Positions 1-12,845 of a DNA stretch of 64,000 nt are shown here, piece by piece. Numbering within the stretch: position 1 is the first letter of the stretch; each line of letters begins with the position of its first letter. The notes below the pieces were generated by a model. That model did not search any database. It worked only from the letters and a program-made list of their open reading frames with translations, and was not told where the DNA came from. The stretch comes from Vanilla planifolia (taxonomy: Eukaryota; Streptophyta; Magnoliopsida; Asparagales; Orchidaceae), in contig JAIUJO010000071.1 of NCBI GenBank assembly GCA_023846275.1, positions 700,036 through 764,035 of the forward strand, read 5' to 3'. The position numbers were made by a program, and so were the translations under genes.

Positions 1-467
1 TGCGTGTGTGTGATTATGCGTGTGTTTGAGCTAGCTAATGAGCTTGTGTACAAGTATGAGGGCATGTACGTATGTTTGTTTTGGGTGCTCACATGTTTGT
101 TGGTGCATGTGTCAGCACATGTTATTATGTGTGTGCATTTGCACATGTGTGTATACACTTGAGTGTATTTTCACATATGCATGTGTGTGCATGAGCATGT
201 GCATGCCTATTCCAATGTGTGTGATTTAATGAGTGTAGGTGCACATGTGTGTGCATGTGTTTGTACTATATATGTTTGGTTGTGTATATGCATGTGTGTG
301 TACATGAGTGTGTGAGTTTATGTGCAAGTGCATCTGCATCTGCCTGTGTGTGTGTGTGAATGCATGTATGTGAGCACTTGTATGTATGTGTCCATGCATG
401 TGACAGCATGTGTGCGTGTTTGTGTGTGTGTATATGAGTTTGTGTCTGTGTATGTATGCGTGCATGT

Positions 468-590
468 GTTCATTCATATGTGCATATCCATGTGTGTGTG
501 TGATTGCATGTATCCATGAATGTGTGTGTGTATGTGTGCACGAGCATGTGCAAATGTATGTGCATCTATATGTGTATATGTTGGCATGCA
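468..590 (+). repeat. Copy 1 of a dispersed array segment (partner near 12,722)
   Basis: The word GTTCATTCATATGTGCAT begins here. It is followed by TCCATG, a TGTATCCATGA word and GCAAATGTATGTGCATCTAT in the same order as in the segment starting at 12,722. Ordered sharing of several low-frequency words indicates common descent rather than chance in a biased composition. The offset of about 12.25 kb differs from the 13.6-kb spacing of blocks A and B. Confidence 0.6.
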
Positions 591-1029
591 TCCATGCATG
601 TGGGTGTGCATATATGTGTGTGTGCATTTGTAGTGCCTGTGCACACATGTGCAAGCGTGTGTGCATGCATGTTTATGCTTTTGTGCATATTTTTGCATGC
701 ACGCATGTGTGTGTATATATGTATGTGTGTGTATGAATGTGCATGTGTGAGTTTGTGTCTGCATTATACTTGTATGTGTGTTTGTGTGCATATGTGCATT
801 TGTTGTGTGTGAGCATGTATACATGTGTGTCTATTTGTGTAAATATGCACCTGTGTGCATGTGCATGGATTTACATCTATGTGTATGTCTTTGTGTGTGT
901 ACATGTGTATGTCTGAATATGTGGATGTGAGTGGGTTTGTGTGTGTATGCACTTGCAATTGAGTGTGCATTTGTGCTAATGTATGTCTAGGTGTGTGTGT
1001 GGGTGTGTATGTGTGTGCACATGTATATG

Positions 1030-1530
1030 TGTTTGTGTTCCTGTGCACACATGTACATGAGTGTCTCTGAGTGCATGTGTGTATGTGTTTATGTGTGTTG
1101 ATGTATGTGGGTGCTTGTGTGTGTGTGTGGGTCTATGAGTATGTGCATATGTGTGCACATGTAGGCACATGTGTATGTGTAGGTGCATGCAAGTGTGTGA
1201 GTGTGCATGCTTGTGATTGTGCATGTCTATGTGCATTTGTGTGTGCATATGTGCACATGTGTGTGTTTGTGTATGCATGTTTCCATGTATATTTTTGTGT
1301 GTGTGCTTAATTTTATGAACATCTATACTTGTTTGTGTATTTTATGTGTGCAAGTGTTAGTGTGCTCATGTGTGTGCATGTTTGTTCTACGTGTGTGTGT
1401 GAGTGCACATGTGTGAACATTCATGCATGCTAAAGTGCACGCGTGATGTATGTGTGCATGAGTGTCTTTGCATACAAGTGTACATATGTGTGTGTGCGTG
1501 TGCGTGTGCATGCATGTGCATGTGCATATG
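1030..1530 (+). repeat. Partial third copy of the block start (homologous to about 37.78-38.25 kb)
   Basis: CCTGTGCACACATGTACATG at 1,040 recurs exactly at 37,789. The following words recur in order: a GCACATGTAGG word, TTGTGATT followed by a TGCATG word, a TTTCCAT word, then GCTAAAG, and a GCATACAAG word near 1,470 against 38,205. The shared stretch is about 0.5 kb. A looser match to 17.3-17.6 kb exists, so this looks like a fragment of the same higher-order unit. Homology further right could not be followed by eye. Confidence 0.6.
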
Positions 1531-1730
1531 TGTGAGCATGTGTTTGTGCTTATGTGTGCATGCACGAATGAGTGAGTATGTGTGTGCATATGTGCTTGTG
1601 CTTGAGTGAGTTTGTGTGCACATGAGTGTGTGTGTGCACATGTGTGAATGTATGTGTGTGTATGTGTATGTTTTTTGTTTGTGTGTGCATATGTTTTTGT
1701 TTATGCTTGCATGTTTGCATGTGCATGTGT

Positions 1731-1808
1731 GCATGTGTCGTATGTGGATGTGTTTGCATGTACATGTGTGCATGTGTCATATGTGGATGTGTTTGTGTGT
1801 GCATGCTG
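1731..1808 (+). repeat. 39-bp tandem duplication
   Basis: GCATGTGTC followed by a TATGTGGATGTGTTTG word occurs at 1,731 and again at 1,770, giving a period of 39 bp with one or two differences. It is a local slippage or unequal-exchange product inside the array. Confidence 0.75.
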
Positions 1809-4800
1809 TGCATGTGTGCGTGTGTATATGTGAGTTCATATTGACAAATGTCTGTGTGTGATTTCATATGTTCATCCATGCATACATATGTATGTGTGTG
1901 TGCATCTTTATATATGCCTATGTGTGTGTATGTATGTGTGTTTTAAGTGTGTGTATGTTTTTGCTTATAAGAATGTCCACCTAAGCTTAGGCATATATGT
2001 GCATGAATTTGTAAGTGTGTATGTGTGTGTGTGTGTGTGTGCTTATGTATGTGTGTGTGTGCACATGTGCATGTGTGTCTATTTGCATGCTTTTGCATAT
2101 GTATATGTGTTTGCACATGTTTATGTGTTTATGTGTGCGTGCTTAAGTATGATTGTATATGTGTGTGCGCATTTATGTGTGAGGATTTGTGTGGAGATGT
2201 ATGTGTGCTTCTGGTTCTTCATGTGCATGCATGAGTGAGCTTGTATGTGTGTGTGCATCCATGCTTGTGTATGTGTGCTTATTCATTTACATGTGCATGC
2301 ACATGTGACTGTAAGTGTCTATGTGTATTTGTTAGCTTGTTTAAGCATGGATGTGTACATGTGTGAAGTGTGTGTGTGCACACATTTTTTATGTGTCTAT
2401 GTATGTTTGCAAGTGCAAGCATGTTTAAGCTTTGGCATACATGTGTGTATGGGTAGGTGGGTGGGTCTGTGTGCATGTCTCTATGTATGTATACCTATGT
2501 GTGTGGTTGTACATGTGTGTACTTTTGTTCATATGCTCATGTGTGTGCATGTGAGGGTGTGTGTGTGTTTGTGAGTGTAAGTGTGTGTAGGTGTGTGTGT
2601 GTGTGCATATGCATATGTGTGTATGTATTTGTGTGTGAGTGAGCATAAGCATGTGAGTGGGAGTGTTTATGTACACATGTGAGCATGTTTGTGTATGCAC
2701 AAGTGCATGTGTGTGTGTGCTATGCATGTTTGTTCTTGCATGTGCATGTGGGTGGGTGTATGTGTGTGCATGTGCCTATATGTGTGTGCTTGTGTTCATG
2801 TGTAATTGTTTGTGTGTTTGTGTGTAAGTGCTTGTGCATGTGTATATGTGTTATTAAGTGTGTGCTTGTATGTGTGAGTGTGTTGTTGTGCACTTGCATG
2901 TGTGTACCTATTTGTGTTTGTGTGTTTGTTTCTATATGCCAGTAAATGTTTATGTATTTTTGCTTGTGTGTGTGCATGTGCATATACAGGCATATATGTG
3001 TGTGTGCTTGTGTGTAGGGGGCTGTGTGAGTATGCATGTGTGCTAATGAATGTCTTTTTATGCAAGTGTGCGTATGTGTGCACATGTGGTTGTGTGTGGG
3101 TTCACATGTGTGCATGTGTGTGTTTGTATGTGATGGCATTTATGCAAGTGCATGTGTGTGTGCATGCATGCTTGTGTGTACATATCGTCACATGTGTGTG
3201 TTGGCATGTCCATATGAGTGATTATACAAGTGTTTGCATTTACATGCATGGACAGTTGCGTGTGTGTGTGCATTCATGTGTGCATGTTAGTGTGAGCATG
3301 TGTGTGCATGTGGTTGAGTGTGTCGATATGCTTTTGTATGCCTATATCTATGTGTATCAATGCATACACATGTGTGAACTTATGTGCATACTAATGCATG
3401 TGTATATGTGTGTATTCATGTATGTGTGTGTGTGTGTGCATGTGTGCATTCATGCCAATGTGTTTGTAGGTGTGTGAGCATTGGTGTTTGTGTGTATGTG
3501 TGTGTGTGAGTTTATGTGCATTTGAGTACATGTTTATGTATGTGTTTGATCTTTTGTGAGTTTATAGGGATGTGTGTCTAATTATGCATGTGCTTGTTGG
3601 TATGTGCATGTGTGTATGTTGATGGAATTTATAAAAATGTGTTTGTGTGTGTGTGCACATGTATTTGAGAATATGTGTATGTTTTCCTGCATGCATGTTT
3701 GTGTGTACATGTGTTTTTTGTGTATGTGTGTGTGCAGTTTCTAAGTGTGTATGTGTGTGTGTGCATGTGTGTGGGTGTGTGTGTGGGTGTAAATGGGTGT
3801 AAGTGTTTATGTATTTGCATGGGTGTGCGTGAGTGCATGCACATATGTGTATGTAAGCATGTGTGTGTGCATCTATGGTTGTGTGTATGAGTTTGTGTGC
3901 ATATGTGTTTGCATGTGTGCATATGTCTATGCATGTGTCTTTATGTGTGCATACATGTGTATATGCATGTGTGTGTATGTGTGTGTGTATTTATGTTGCG
4001 TCTATGTGTGTATATATTTTTGTGCATTGGTATGTGCATTCATTCGTATGTCTGTATGTGTGTGTATTTGAGTGCAACCTATTGTGACGCATGTGCATGT
4101 TTGTACATGCATGTGTGTAGTTCTTGTGTATATTGGTGTGTTTCAGTGAGCATGTGCATCTTTAGGCATGTTCGTACAAGTGTGCATGCATGTATGTCGG
4201 TGCATCAGTGTGTGTGTTCATGTGTGTATGCATGTTCATTCATGCGTGTGTGGTTGTGAATGTTTATGTGTGTGTATGAGTGTGTCAGTGTGTATGTGCA
4301 TGTCTGTAAGTGAGAGTGCATGTGCATGTATGTGCATATGCTTACATTCCTTTTTCATGCACACTTGTGCAAGTGAGTGTGTGCGTGCATGTGTGTTTGT
4401 GTGCTTGGGTGTGTGTGTGTGTGCAATTGTGTATGCACATGTGTTTGTGTATCTAACTTTGTAGGCATGTGTGTGCCCATGTGTGCATGCTTGTTCTTGC
4501 ATGCATGTGTGTATGCGTCTGTGTGAGTTTGTGAGCATATGTGAATATTTTTTGGATTTTATGTCTGAGTGCATGTGTGTGAATGTCATCATGTTTATGT
4601 ACGTTTTTGTGCGTGAGCATATTTATGCTTGTATGTGTGTGAGCATGTTTGTGTGTCGACATGTGGTATGTCTTTGCATGCCTACTTATGTATGTGTCTA
4701 TGCTTGTGCATGTAGAAGTGCATGTGTTTACACATGTGTGCTTTTGTACATGTATATGTATGTGTACATGTCTTTGTGCATATGCTAGTGTGCGTGTTTG

Positions 4801-7800
4801 TATGTACATGTTTGTGTGCATTCATGCATATCTATATATTTGTCTATGTTCACTATCTACTTATGTATGTGTCCATCTGCATCTATGTTTATGCATGTGT
4901 GTCTATTTGTGTGTGTGCATGTATGCATATGTGTATGTGTGAGTGTTCGTGTGCATGTGTCCATGTGTGTGTTTGTGTTTGTATGTGTGTGCACATATAT
5001 GCATATGAGTGAAAGGGTATGGGCATGTCTGCATGTATGTGAATGTGCATGTGTGCATGACATATGTGCCATTGTGTGTGTGAGTTCTTGTGTGTGTGTG
5101 TGTGGTATGTAGTTGTGTGCTTGTGTCTTTTTATGTGCACATGGTTGTGATTGTGTGAGTGCATATTTGTGTGAGTGTATGTATGTGTGTGTGTGTGTAT
5201 GCATGTGTGTGTTTGTGTGAATGTGCACCTATCTATGTGTGTCTATGTGTGTGACATTGTTTTAAGGTGTATGTGTGTGTGTACAAGCATATGCATTTCT
5301 GCATATGTGCATTTCTATGGATGAACGTGCTTATGATTGAGTGTGTATGTGTGATTTTGTGTATACTTGCATGTGCATTTGCATTAGCATGTGTGCATGT
5401 GTGTGCGCATGTGCATGTGCATGTGTGTGCATTTGTGCATGTGTATGTGTGTGCATGCATGAGTGTGCTTTTGCAGGTGTGTACGTGCATTTGTGTGTGT
5501 GTGTGTGTGTCTATCCATGCATATGCATTTATGTGTGTGTATGGGTGTGCATGTTTTTACTCATGTGTATGTACCTTTTTGTTTGCATGTGTGTGTTTAT
5601 GAACATCCATGTGAGTACTTGTCTGTGTGTGTATGAGTGAAGATATGTGTGTCAACATGTGCATATTTGTGCATAGTACGCATATGTGTGCAACTATGTG
5701 TGGGCATGCATTTATGGTTTTCAGTGTATGTGTGCATGTGTGAGTGTTTGCATGTGTATGCATGTGTCGGGTGTGTTTGTGCATGTGTTCATGCATAAGT
5801 GTGCATATGTGTGTGTGTGCATGTGCGTGTGTGTGTGTTTGCATGTGCATGTCTATATGTGTATACCTATGTATGTGTGTGTGCATATGTGAGTATGTGT
5901 ATGTGAGCATGTGAGTGTTTACATGCACATGTGTGTGTGTGTTTGTGCATATCTGTGTGCTATGCATGCATTTGTAAGTCTGGGCATGTCCATTTCCATG
6001 TGTCCATGTGAGTATTTCCATGTCCAAGCTATTTTGTGTGAGTATGTGCACGAGTACCTCTGTGTGTGTGTGTGTTTGGGACCATGTGGGCAAGTGTTTG
6101 TGTAGTTGCATGTGTGGCTGTGTGCTTACATGTTTGGATGTATGTGTGTGCATTTGTGTGTGTGTTGGGGGGGGAGGGTCTTAGTAGTAGTGTGTGTGTC
6201 TGTACACATGTGCATGAATAGACATATGTGTGTGCCTGTGCGTGTTCATGTGACCACATTTTTCATGCATGTTTAAGTGTGTGTGTGTGTGCATATTTGT
6301 GGGCAAGTATGTATTCATATATGAGTTTGCATATGTGTGTTTGCATATGTGAGTGTGCATTGTGTGTGTATGTGTGAGTGGTTATGAGTGCTTTTTTGTG
6401 TGCTTGTTTATGTGTGTGTGTGCAAGTACATGTGAGGGCATGTGCATGTACTTATGCACATGTGTGTGTGAGAGAATGTGTGTTCGTAGACATGTGCATG
6501 CATTTGGGTTTGTGTGTCTACTTGCACATGTGTGTGTGCATGCATGTGTTTGTGTGCATGGTCAATTTCTGGATATGCGTTCACACACACATGACTTTGT
6601 GTGCATTTGTGTGTGTGTGTGAAAGTGTGCCTGTGTACATTTGTGTATGTGTGTTTGTGTGCATGCATCTATGTGTGTACATATCTATTTGTGCATGTGT
6701 GTGTGTGTACAAGTGTGGTTGTGGCTATGTGTTCATATGCATGAGTATGTGTGTGCATTTGCATGTTTGTACTTATGTGTGTAAGAATGTGTGCTCTTGT
6801 ATGTGTGTGTGCTTTTGTGCATGCATACAAGCTTGTGTGAGTGCATGTGCTTCATGGGTGTGCATTTTATGTGTGATTTTGCATATGCATATATTTTTGT
6901 GTGCATGTGTGTGCATATGTGTGAGTACATATTCTTGTGTGTGTGCATGTGTCTACGCATGCATTTGTGGGAGTGTGTGCATGTGTGTGAGCATGTGCAT
7001 ATGTGAGTGCCTATGAGTGTGCATGCATGTGAGTGTATGTGTGTGGGTGTGCATACATTTGTTTGTATGATATCATGTGTGTGGGTGTGTGTGTTTGTGC
7101 TTGTGTGTGAGAGAGCACACTTTTATGTTTGTTCATGTGAGTTCATATGTGTGTGTGCATGAATGCATGTGTGTTTATGGTTGCATGTGTGTGATGATGT
7201 GTTTGTATGGCTGTGCACATGTATGTGTATATGTGTATGTGAGTGCATGTGCATGTGTGTGAATTTACATGTCTGTGTTCATGTGCATCTATTTGTGTGC
7301 GATTAATTATGCATGTGCATGTGGGAGTGTGAGTGAGGGTGTGCGCAAGTGCTTATGTGTGTGTACATGCAAATGTGCTTGCATGTGTGTGTGTGTATGC
7401 ATGTGCATACATTTGTGTGTTTTGGCATGTGCATGTGTCTATGTGTTCATATGGGTGTGTGTGCATACATGTGTGGGTGTGTGCATGTATGTGTACATGC
7501 ACACACATGTGAGTGTGTTTGTGGGTGCACACATTTGTGTACATCTTCATATGTGTATGTCTGCTTGTGTGTATGGGAGTTTATGTGTTTTTAAATATTT
7601 GTATGCATGTGTGTGTGTGTGTTTATGTGTACACATGTGCATGTGCATATGTGTTTCTCTGTGTGTGTCTAGGTGTATATGCACATGTATGTGTGTGTTT
7701 ATGTACACACATGAGTGTTCATCCATATGTGTGTTTGCAATGCAAGTGTGTGTGCATATTCATGTTTTTGTGTATGTGTGTATGCTAATGTTTGAGAGTA

Positions 7801-9309
7801 TGGGTGTGTGTGTGTGTGTGTGCATGTGCATGTGTGTGCGTATGTACAAATGTTTGTGTGTGCATGTGTTTGTGTGTGTGTTAATGTGAGTTTGCATGTG
7901 TGTGTGCATGCACTTGTGCGTGCGTGTGTATGTGTTCATGTATATGCTCGTGTGCTTGTGTTTATGTGCATGTGTATGTTTGTACATGTTCGAATATGTG
8001 TCAACATACATGTTTGAGTGGATCTTCAGGTGCGTTCTTGCGTGTTTGTGTGTGCACGTGCATCCGTCTGCTTATGTGCTTGTAAGTCAAATTTTTTGTG
8101 TATGTGCATGTGTGTGTGTGCATATGTGATTGTGTGTGTGTATGTTTGTGCATGCATGACTGTGTATCTACATACATAGGAATGCATATGGGAGTTTATG
8201 CATTTGTGTGATCCAATGTGTGTGAATAAGTGAACATGGGTGTGTGGGAGTGTGTATGTGTGTATGTGCATGTGTGTGTGTACATGTGTGAATATTTATT
8301 TTTGTGTGTTCACATGTGCATTGTGTTTATGTGCGTGTGTTTGCATGTGTGTTTATGTGTGCATGTGTGTGTGTGCATCTATCTACATATGTTTATGTGT
8401 GTGTTCATATGTACATTGTGTCTATGTGTGCGTGTTCGTGTGCATATCTATACGTGCATGCACTTGTCTACTTCTTTATGCAAGTCTGTGTGTTTGTGTA
8501 CATGTGCATGTTTGTGTATGTAAGTTTGTGCATGAGTGTGCTTGTGTATGTGTTTGTGCATGCATGTGCATGTGCAAGTGTGTGTGCCTTTGTGTTTGCT
8601 TGTGCTTACTTATGCAATTGTGTGTGCATGTTAGTGTGTGTTTGTGCACATTTTTTGTGCATGTGCATCCTTTGTGTTGGTGTATTGCTTCGGTTCATGT
8701 GTGTGTATGTGTGTTGTTGCAAGAGTGTATGCATTTGTTCATTCTCTTGTGCATGTTTTCCTGCATGTGTTTGTGCATGTGTATGCATGTGCATATGCAC
8801 ATGTTTATGCGTGTATAAGTGTGGGTGTGTGTATGCATGATTGCATTTGTATGTGTAGATTTGTGTGCCCACATATGCCTGTGTCTAAGTACATGTGTGT
8901 GCATTTGTGCATTTGTTAGTGCATACATGTGTGTGTGTAGTATGTGTTTGCATGTATGTACTTGTGCCTGTTTGTGTGTGCATATATGTATAAATATATA
9001 CATGTCCATGTGTGTGTGTGGGGGGGGTGCATATGTGAGCATATGTATGTGTGTGTGAGTGTGTGTGTGGGTATTTATGTGGGTTTGTGAGCATGTGCAC
9101 ATGCATGTGATTATGTGTGTGTGTGTGTGTTAATGTGTGTGTTCATGTGTGTATTGGTGCATGTGTGTATGCATGTTTTTTAGGTTTGTGTGATTATGCA
9201 TGTGTACATGCACATGTGTGTCTATGTGTGTGTGTGTGCATGTTTGAGTGTGCACATTTTTGTATATGTTTGAACCTATATGTGAGTGTGTGCTAACATG
9301 TGTTTGTAG

Positions 9310-9327
9310 ACATTTATGCATAAATGT
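9310..9327. repeat. 18-bp perfect palindrome
   Basis: ACATTTATGCATAAATGT reads the same on both strands. It stands out because the surrounding array is strongly strand-asymmetric. No function is implied. Confidence 0.7.
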
Positions 9328-11160
9328 GTGCTGTATATGTGTGCATATACATTTGTTTGTTTGTTTATGTGTGCATGCTAATGAGTGTATGGGTATGTTT
9401 GTTTGTGTGTACATGTATGAGTTTTTGTACTTGTAAGTGTGTGTGTGTATGCATTTGTACAAGTGTTAGTGTGTGTGTGTGTGTGTGCATGTGTTTGTGT
9501 GCATACCCATTTGTGTGTGTGCACATCTACTTGGGTGAGTATGTAGGTACATGTGTGTGTGCTTTAACATGTGTATGTGTGTGTGCATGTGTTTGTATTT
9601 ATGACCATACGTAGATGTGTAAATGCCTGTGCATGCATGTGTGTGTGCATTTACATGCTTATGGATTTGTTTGTGTGCATACATGTGTGCACGTGCGTGC
9701 TCTTGTGTGTGCATGCTGTTGTGTGTGCATATGTGTATATGTGTATGTGTGTACATGTGCTTGTGCATGTGTATGTGTTTTTGTACATCTGAGTGTGCAC
9801 GTGTGTGTGTGTGTAGAAGAGTACACTTATTTGATTATGAATGCATGTGTGTGAACCTATGCATGTGTGTGTATGCATTTGTGAGTGCACATGTGGGTGC
9901 ATATGTGTGTGTACCTCTATGTATATGTGTGTATGTGCTTGTCTATGTGTCTATCTATGTATATGTGAGTACATCTGAGTGTGTGCATGTGTGTTCAAGG
10001 GTGCACATAGGTGTATAAGTGTGTATATGCATACATGTTTATGTGTGTGTGTGTGTGTCCATGTGTGTGTGTGTGTATGTTTGAGTATATGTGTGTAGAT
10101 GTGTGTTGGTGTGCGTGTGTGTGTATATTTGTATGTATATGTGCTTTTTTGTGTGGGTGCATGTGTGTGTGCTTGTGGGCATGCGAACATGTGCGTGCAG
10201 GTCTATGTGTGTGTGCATGTGCATGTGTGCATATGTGTATGTGCATGTGTGCATGTGAACATGTGTGCCCATGTAAGTGCATGAATTTGAGGATATGATT
10301 GTGTTTATGCACTAGTGCATGTGCATGTGTGTGTGAGTGTCTGTGTGTTTATGTGTGTATGTGTGTATAGGTTACTTGTGCATAAATAAGACTGAGCTTA
10401 TGTGTGTGTGCATGTGTGTTTGTGTCTATCTTTGCACGTGCAAGCTTTTGCTTATTTATTTTTATATGTGTGTTTGTATGCTATTTTGCACATGCATTTG
10501 TGTACCTTTATATGTATGTGTTTGCATGCATGTGCATATGTGAGAGCATGTGAATCTGTGCATGTGTGTACATGTGTAGCTTATGTGTTCTCATGTGCAT
10601 GTTTGTGCAAGTGTGTTTTTGTGTGTGTGTAAGGTGAGTGAGTTCCCATGTGTATGTATGCTTGCATACTTGTGTGTGTGTGTGTGCATGTGCACATGCA
10701 TGCTTGTGTTTGTTTGAGTGTGTACGTGTGAGTGCATGTTTGTGCATGTGTGTTATTGAGCATATATGTCTGCACGTGTGTGCATATGCGTGTATGTTGG
10801 TTTGTGGCTGTGTGCATATGTGCATGTGTGAGTGTATGTATGCATGCATGTGTGTGTGTGCTAGTCTATGTGCATGTGGGTGTGTATGTGTTTGCATGTT
10901 TTTGTGTGCACATACAAATTTGGTATGTGTGTGCATGTATGTGATTTTATGTGCATGTTAGTGTATATGCATCTATTTGTGTGCCTGTGTGTGTATGTGC
11001 ACATGTGTTTGTGTGTGTTTATGCATGCATGTGTATGTTAGTTTGTGCACATGTGTGTTGTTGTGTGTCTTTGTGTGTATGTTGGGATGTGTTTATGTGT
11101 GCTTATGTGTATGCTTGTTTGAACATGTTTATGTGCATGGGAGTGTGTGTGGATGTTTAT

Positions 11161-11235
11161 GAATGAGAGTGCATGGGAATGTGTTTAAGTGTGTGTGAAT
11201 GAGTGTGCATGGGAATGTGTGTGAGTGTGTGCATT
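11161..11235 (+). repeat. 36-bp tandem duplication
   Basis: GAATGAG followed by a GTGCATGGGAATGTGT word starts at 11,161 and again at 11,197. The two copies are nearly identical and reflect local slippage in the array. Confidence 0.7.
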
Positions 11236-12721
11236 CATGTGTGTGAGTTCATTTGTGTTTATCTGGGTGTGCATAATACTCTATGTACATGTGTGTACTT
11301 GTGTGCGTGCATGTGTCTATGTGTGTGTTTTAATGCAAGCATATACATTTATAAGTGTGTGTACATGTGTGTGTGTGCATGTGTATGTGTGCATGTGTAT
11401 GTGTATATTTGTGTGTGCATGTGCATTTGTGAATTCGTTCATGTTTTGTGTCTGTACCTATGGGCATGTACGTGTGTTCATGTGTGTATGTGACATGTGT
11501 GCATCGACATTCTTACATGCATGTGTGTGTGCATTGTATGTTTGTGCACATGTTTGCATTTGTGCATGAGTCTATGTTTACAAGTGCATGTGCATGCATG
11601 TGTTGTGTGCATGTGTTTTTGTGCTTGTATGCATGTGTGTGTATGTGTGCTTGCATGTCTATGTGTACTTGTCCATGTGTGTGTGTGTGTGCATGTGCAT
11701 CTCTTTGTGTTTGTGTGTGCATGTGTTTGTGCACATATATTTGGGTGTGTGTGTGTGTACATAAGTGCATGAGTGTGTGTGCATGTGTTTTTGTGTGTGA
11801 GTGCAAAAGTGTGCTTGTGTATATGCTTGCATGTGTGTATGGGTGCATGCGTGTGCTATGTGCATATGTGTGCATTTATGTATGCATGCCTAATCTATGT
11901 ATGTGCGTTCATGTGCTCCTGCATGCATGTTTGTGAATGTGCATGTGTCTATGCTTTTTTTTTGTGTGCAAATGTGTGTGTGTATTTATGTGTGCATATG
12001 TGTATGGCGATGTGTTTATTGGTGTGCGTGTGTAGGTGAGCTTGAGCATATGAGTGTGTTGTGCAAATGAGCACATGTGTGTGTTAATACATGTCTACCT
12101 TTAGGTGCGTGCACATGTGTCAACTTGTTTGTGTGCATGTATGAATTTATGTGTGTGCATATGTATGTATGTGCCCATGTGTGTGGTACAAGTTGATCGT
12201 GTATGCAAGCTTGTGTTTGTTTATGAGTGTATGCAAATGTGTGTGGGCTTAAGTGTGTGTGCACATGCATGTGCGTGTTTGCAGGTGCATGTGTACTTGC
12301 ATGTATGCATGGGGGTGTCTGTCTTGGTATGTTTGTGTGCATGTGAACGATGCATGGATGTGTATGTGCATATAATTGTGTATGGACATGCACATGTGTG
12401 TGTAGGTGAGTGCATGAGTGTGTTTGTGTTTTTGTGTCTGCAGGTGCGTGTTGTGCTTGTTTGCATGCATGCACTCTTGGGTATGTGCATCTGCATGTGG
12501 GGGTATACACATGCACATGGCTTTATATGGCGACATATTTCTTTACATGTGTGTTCATACATCCAGGCATGTGTGTGTATGCATGCTTTTGCATGTGTGT
12601 TCATATGTGTGTGCAAGGTGCATACATGTGAGCATGTGTATACATAAGTGCATGCATGCGATAGTATTTGTGTATGTGTGTGCACGTATGAGTGTGTCTG
12701 TGTGCCTGTATATGTGCATGT

Positions 12722-12845
12722 GTTCATTCATATGTGCATGTCCATGTGCAAGTGTGATTATGTGTATCCATGAGTGTGAGTGTGTGTGTGTGTGTACATG
12801 TGTAAGTGCAAATGTATGTGCATCTATATGTCTTCATGTGTGATA
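12722..12845 (+). repeat. Copy 2 of a dispersed array segment (partner near 468)
   Basis: This segment shares GTTCATTCATATGTGCAT, a GTATCCATGA word and GCAAATGTATGTGCATCTAT with the segment at 468-590, in the same order and with similar spacing. It supports large-scale duplication within the left array. Confidence 0.6.

Noticed and set aside
6168-6177. G-run as a G-quadruplex
   Set aside because: This and the other isolated G-runs (near 9,020 and 20,631) lack the further nearby G-tracts needed for a four-stranded motif.
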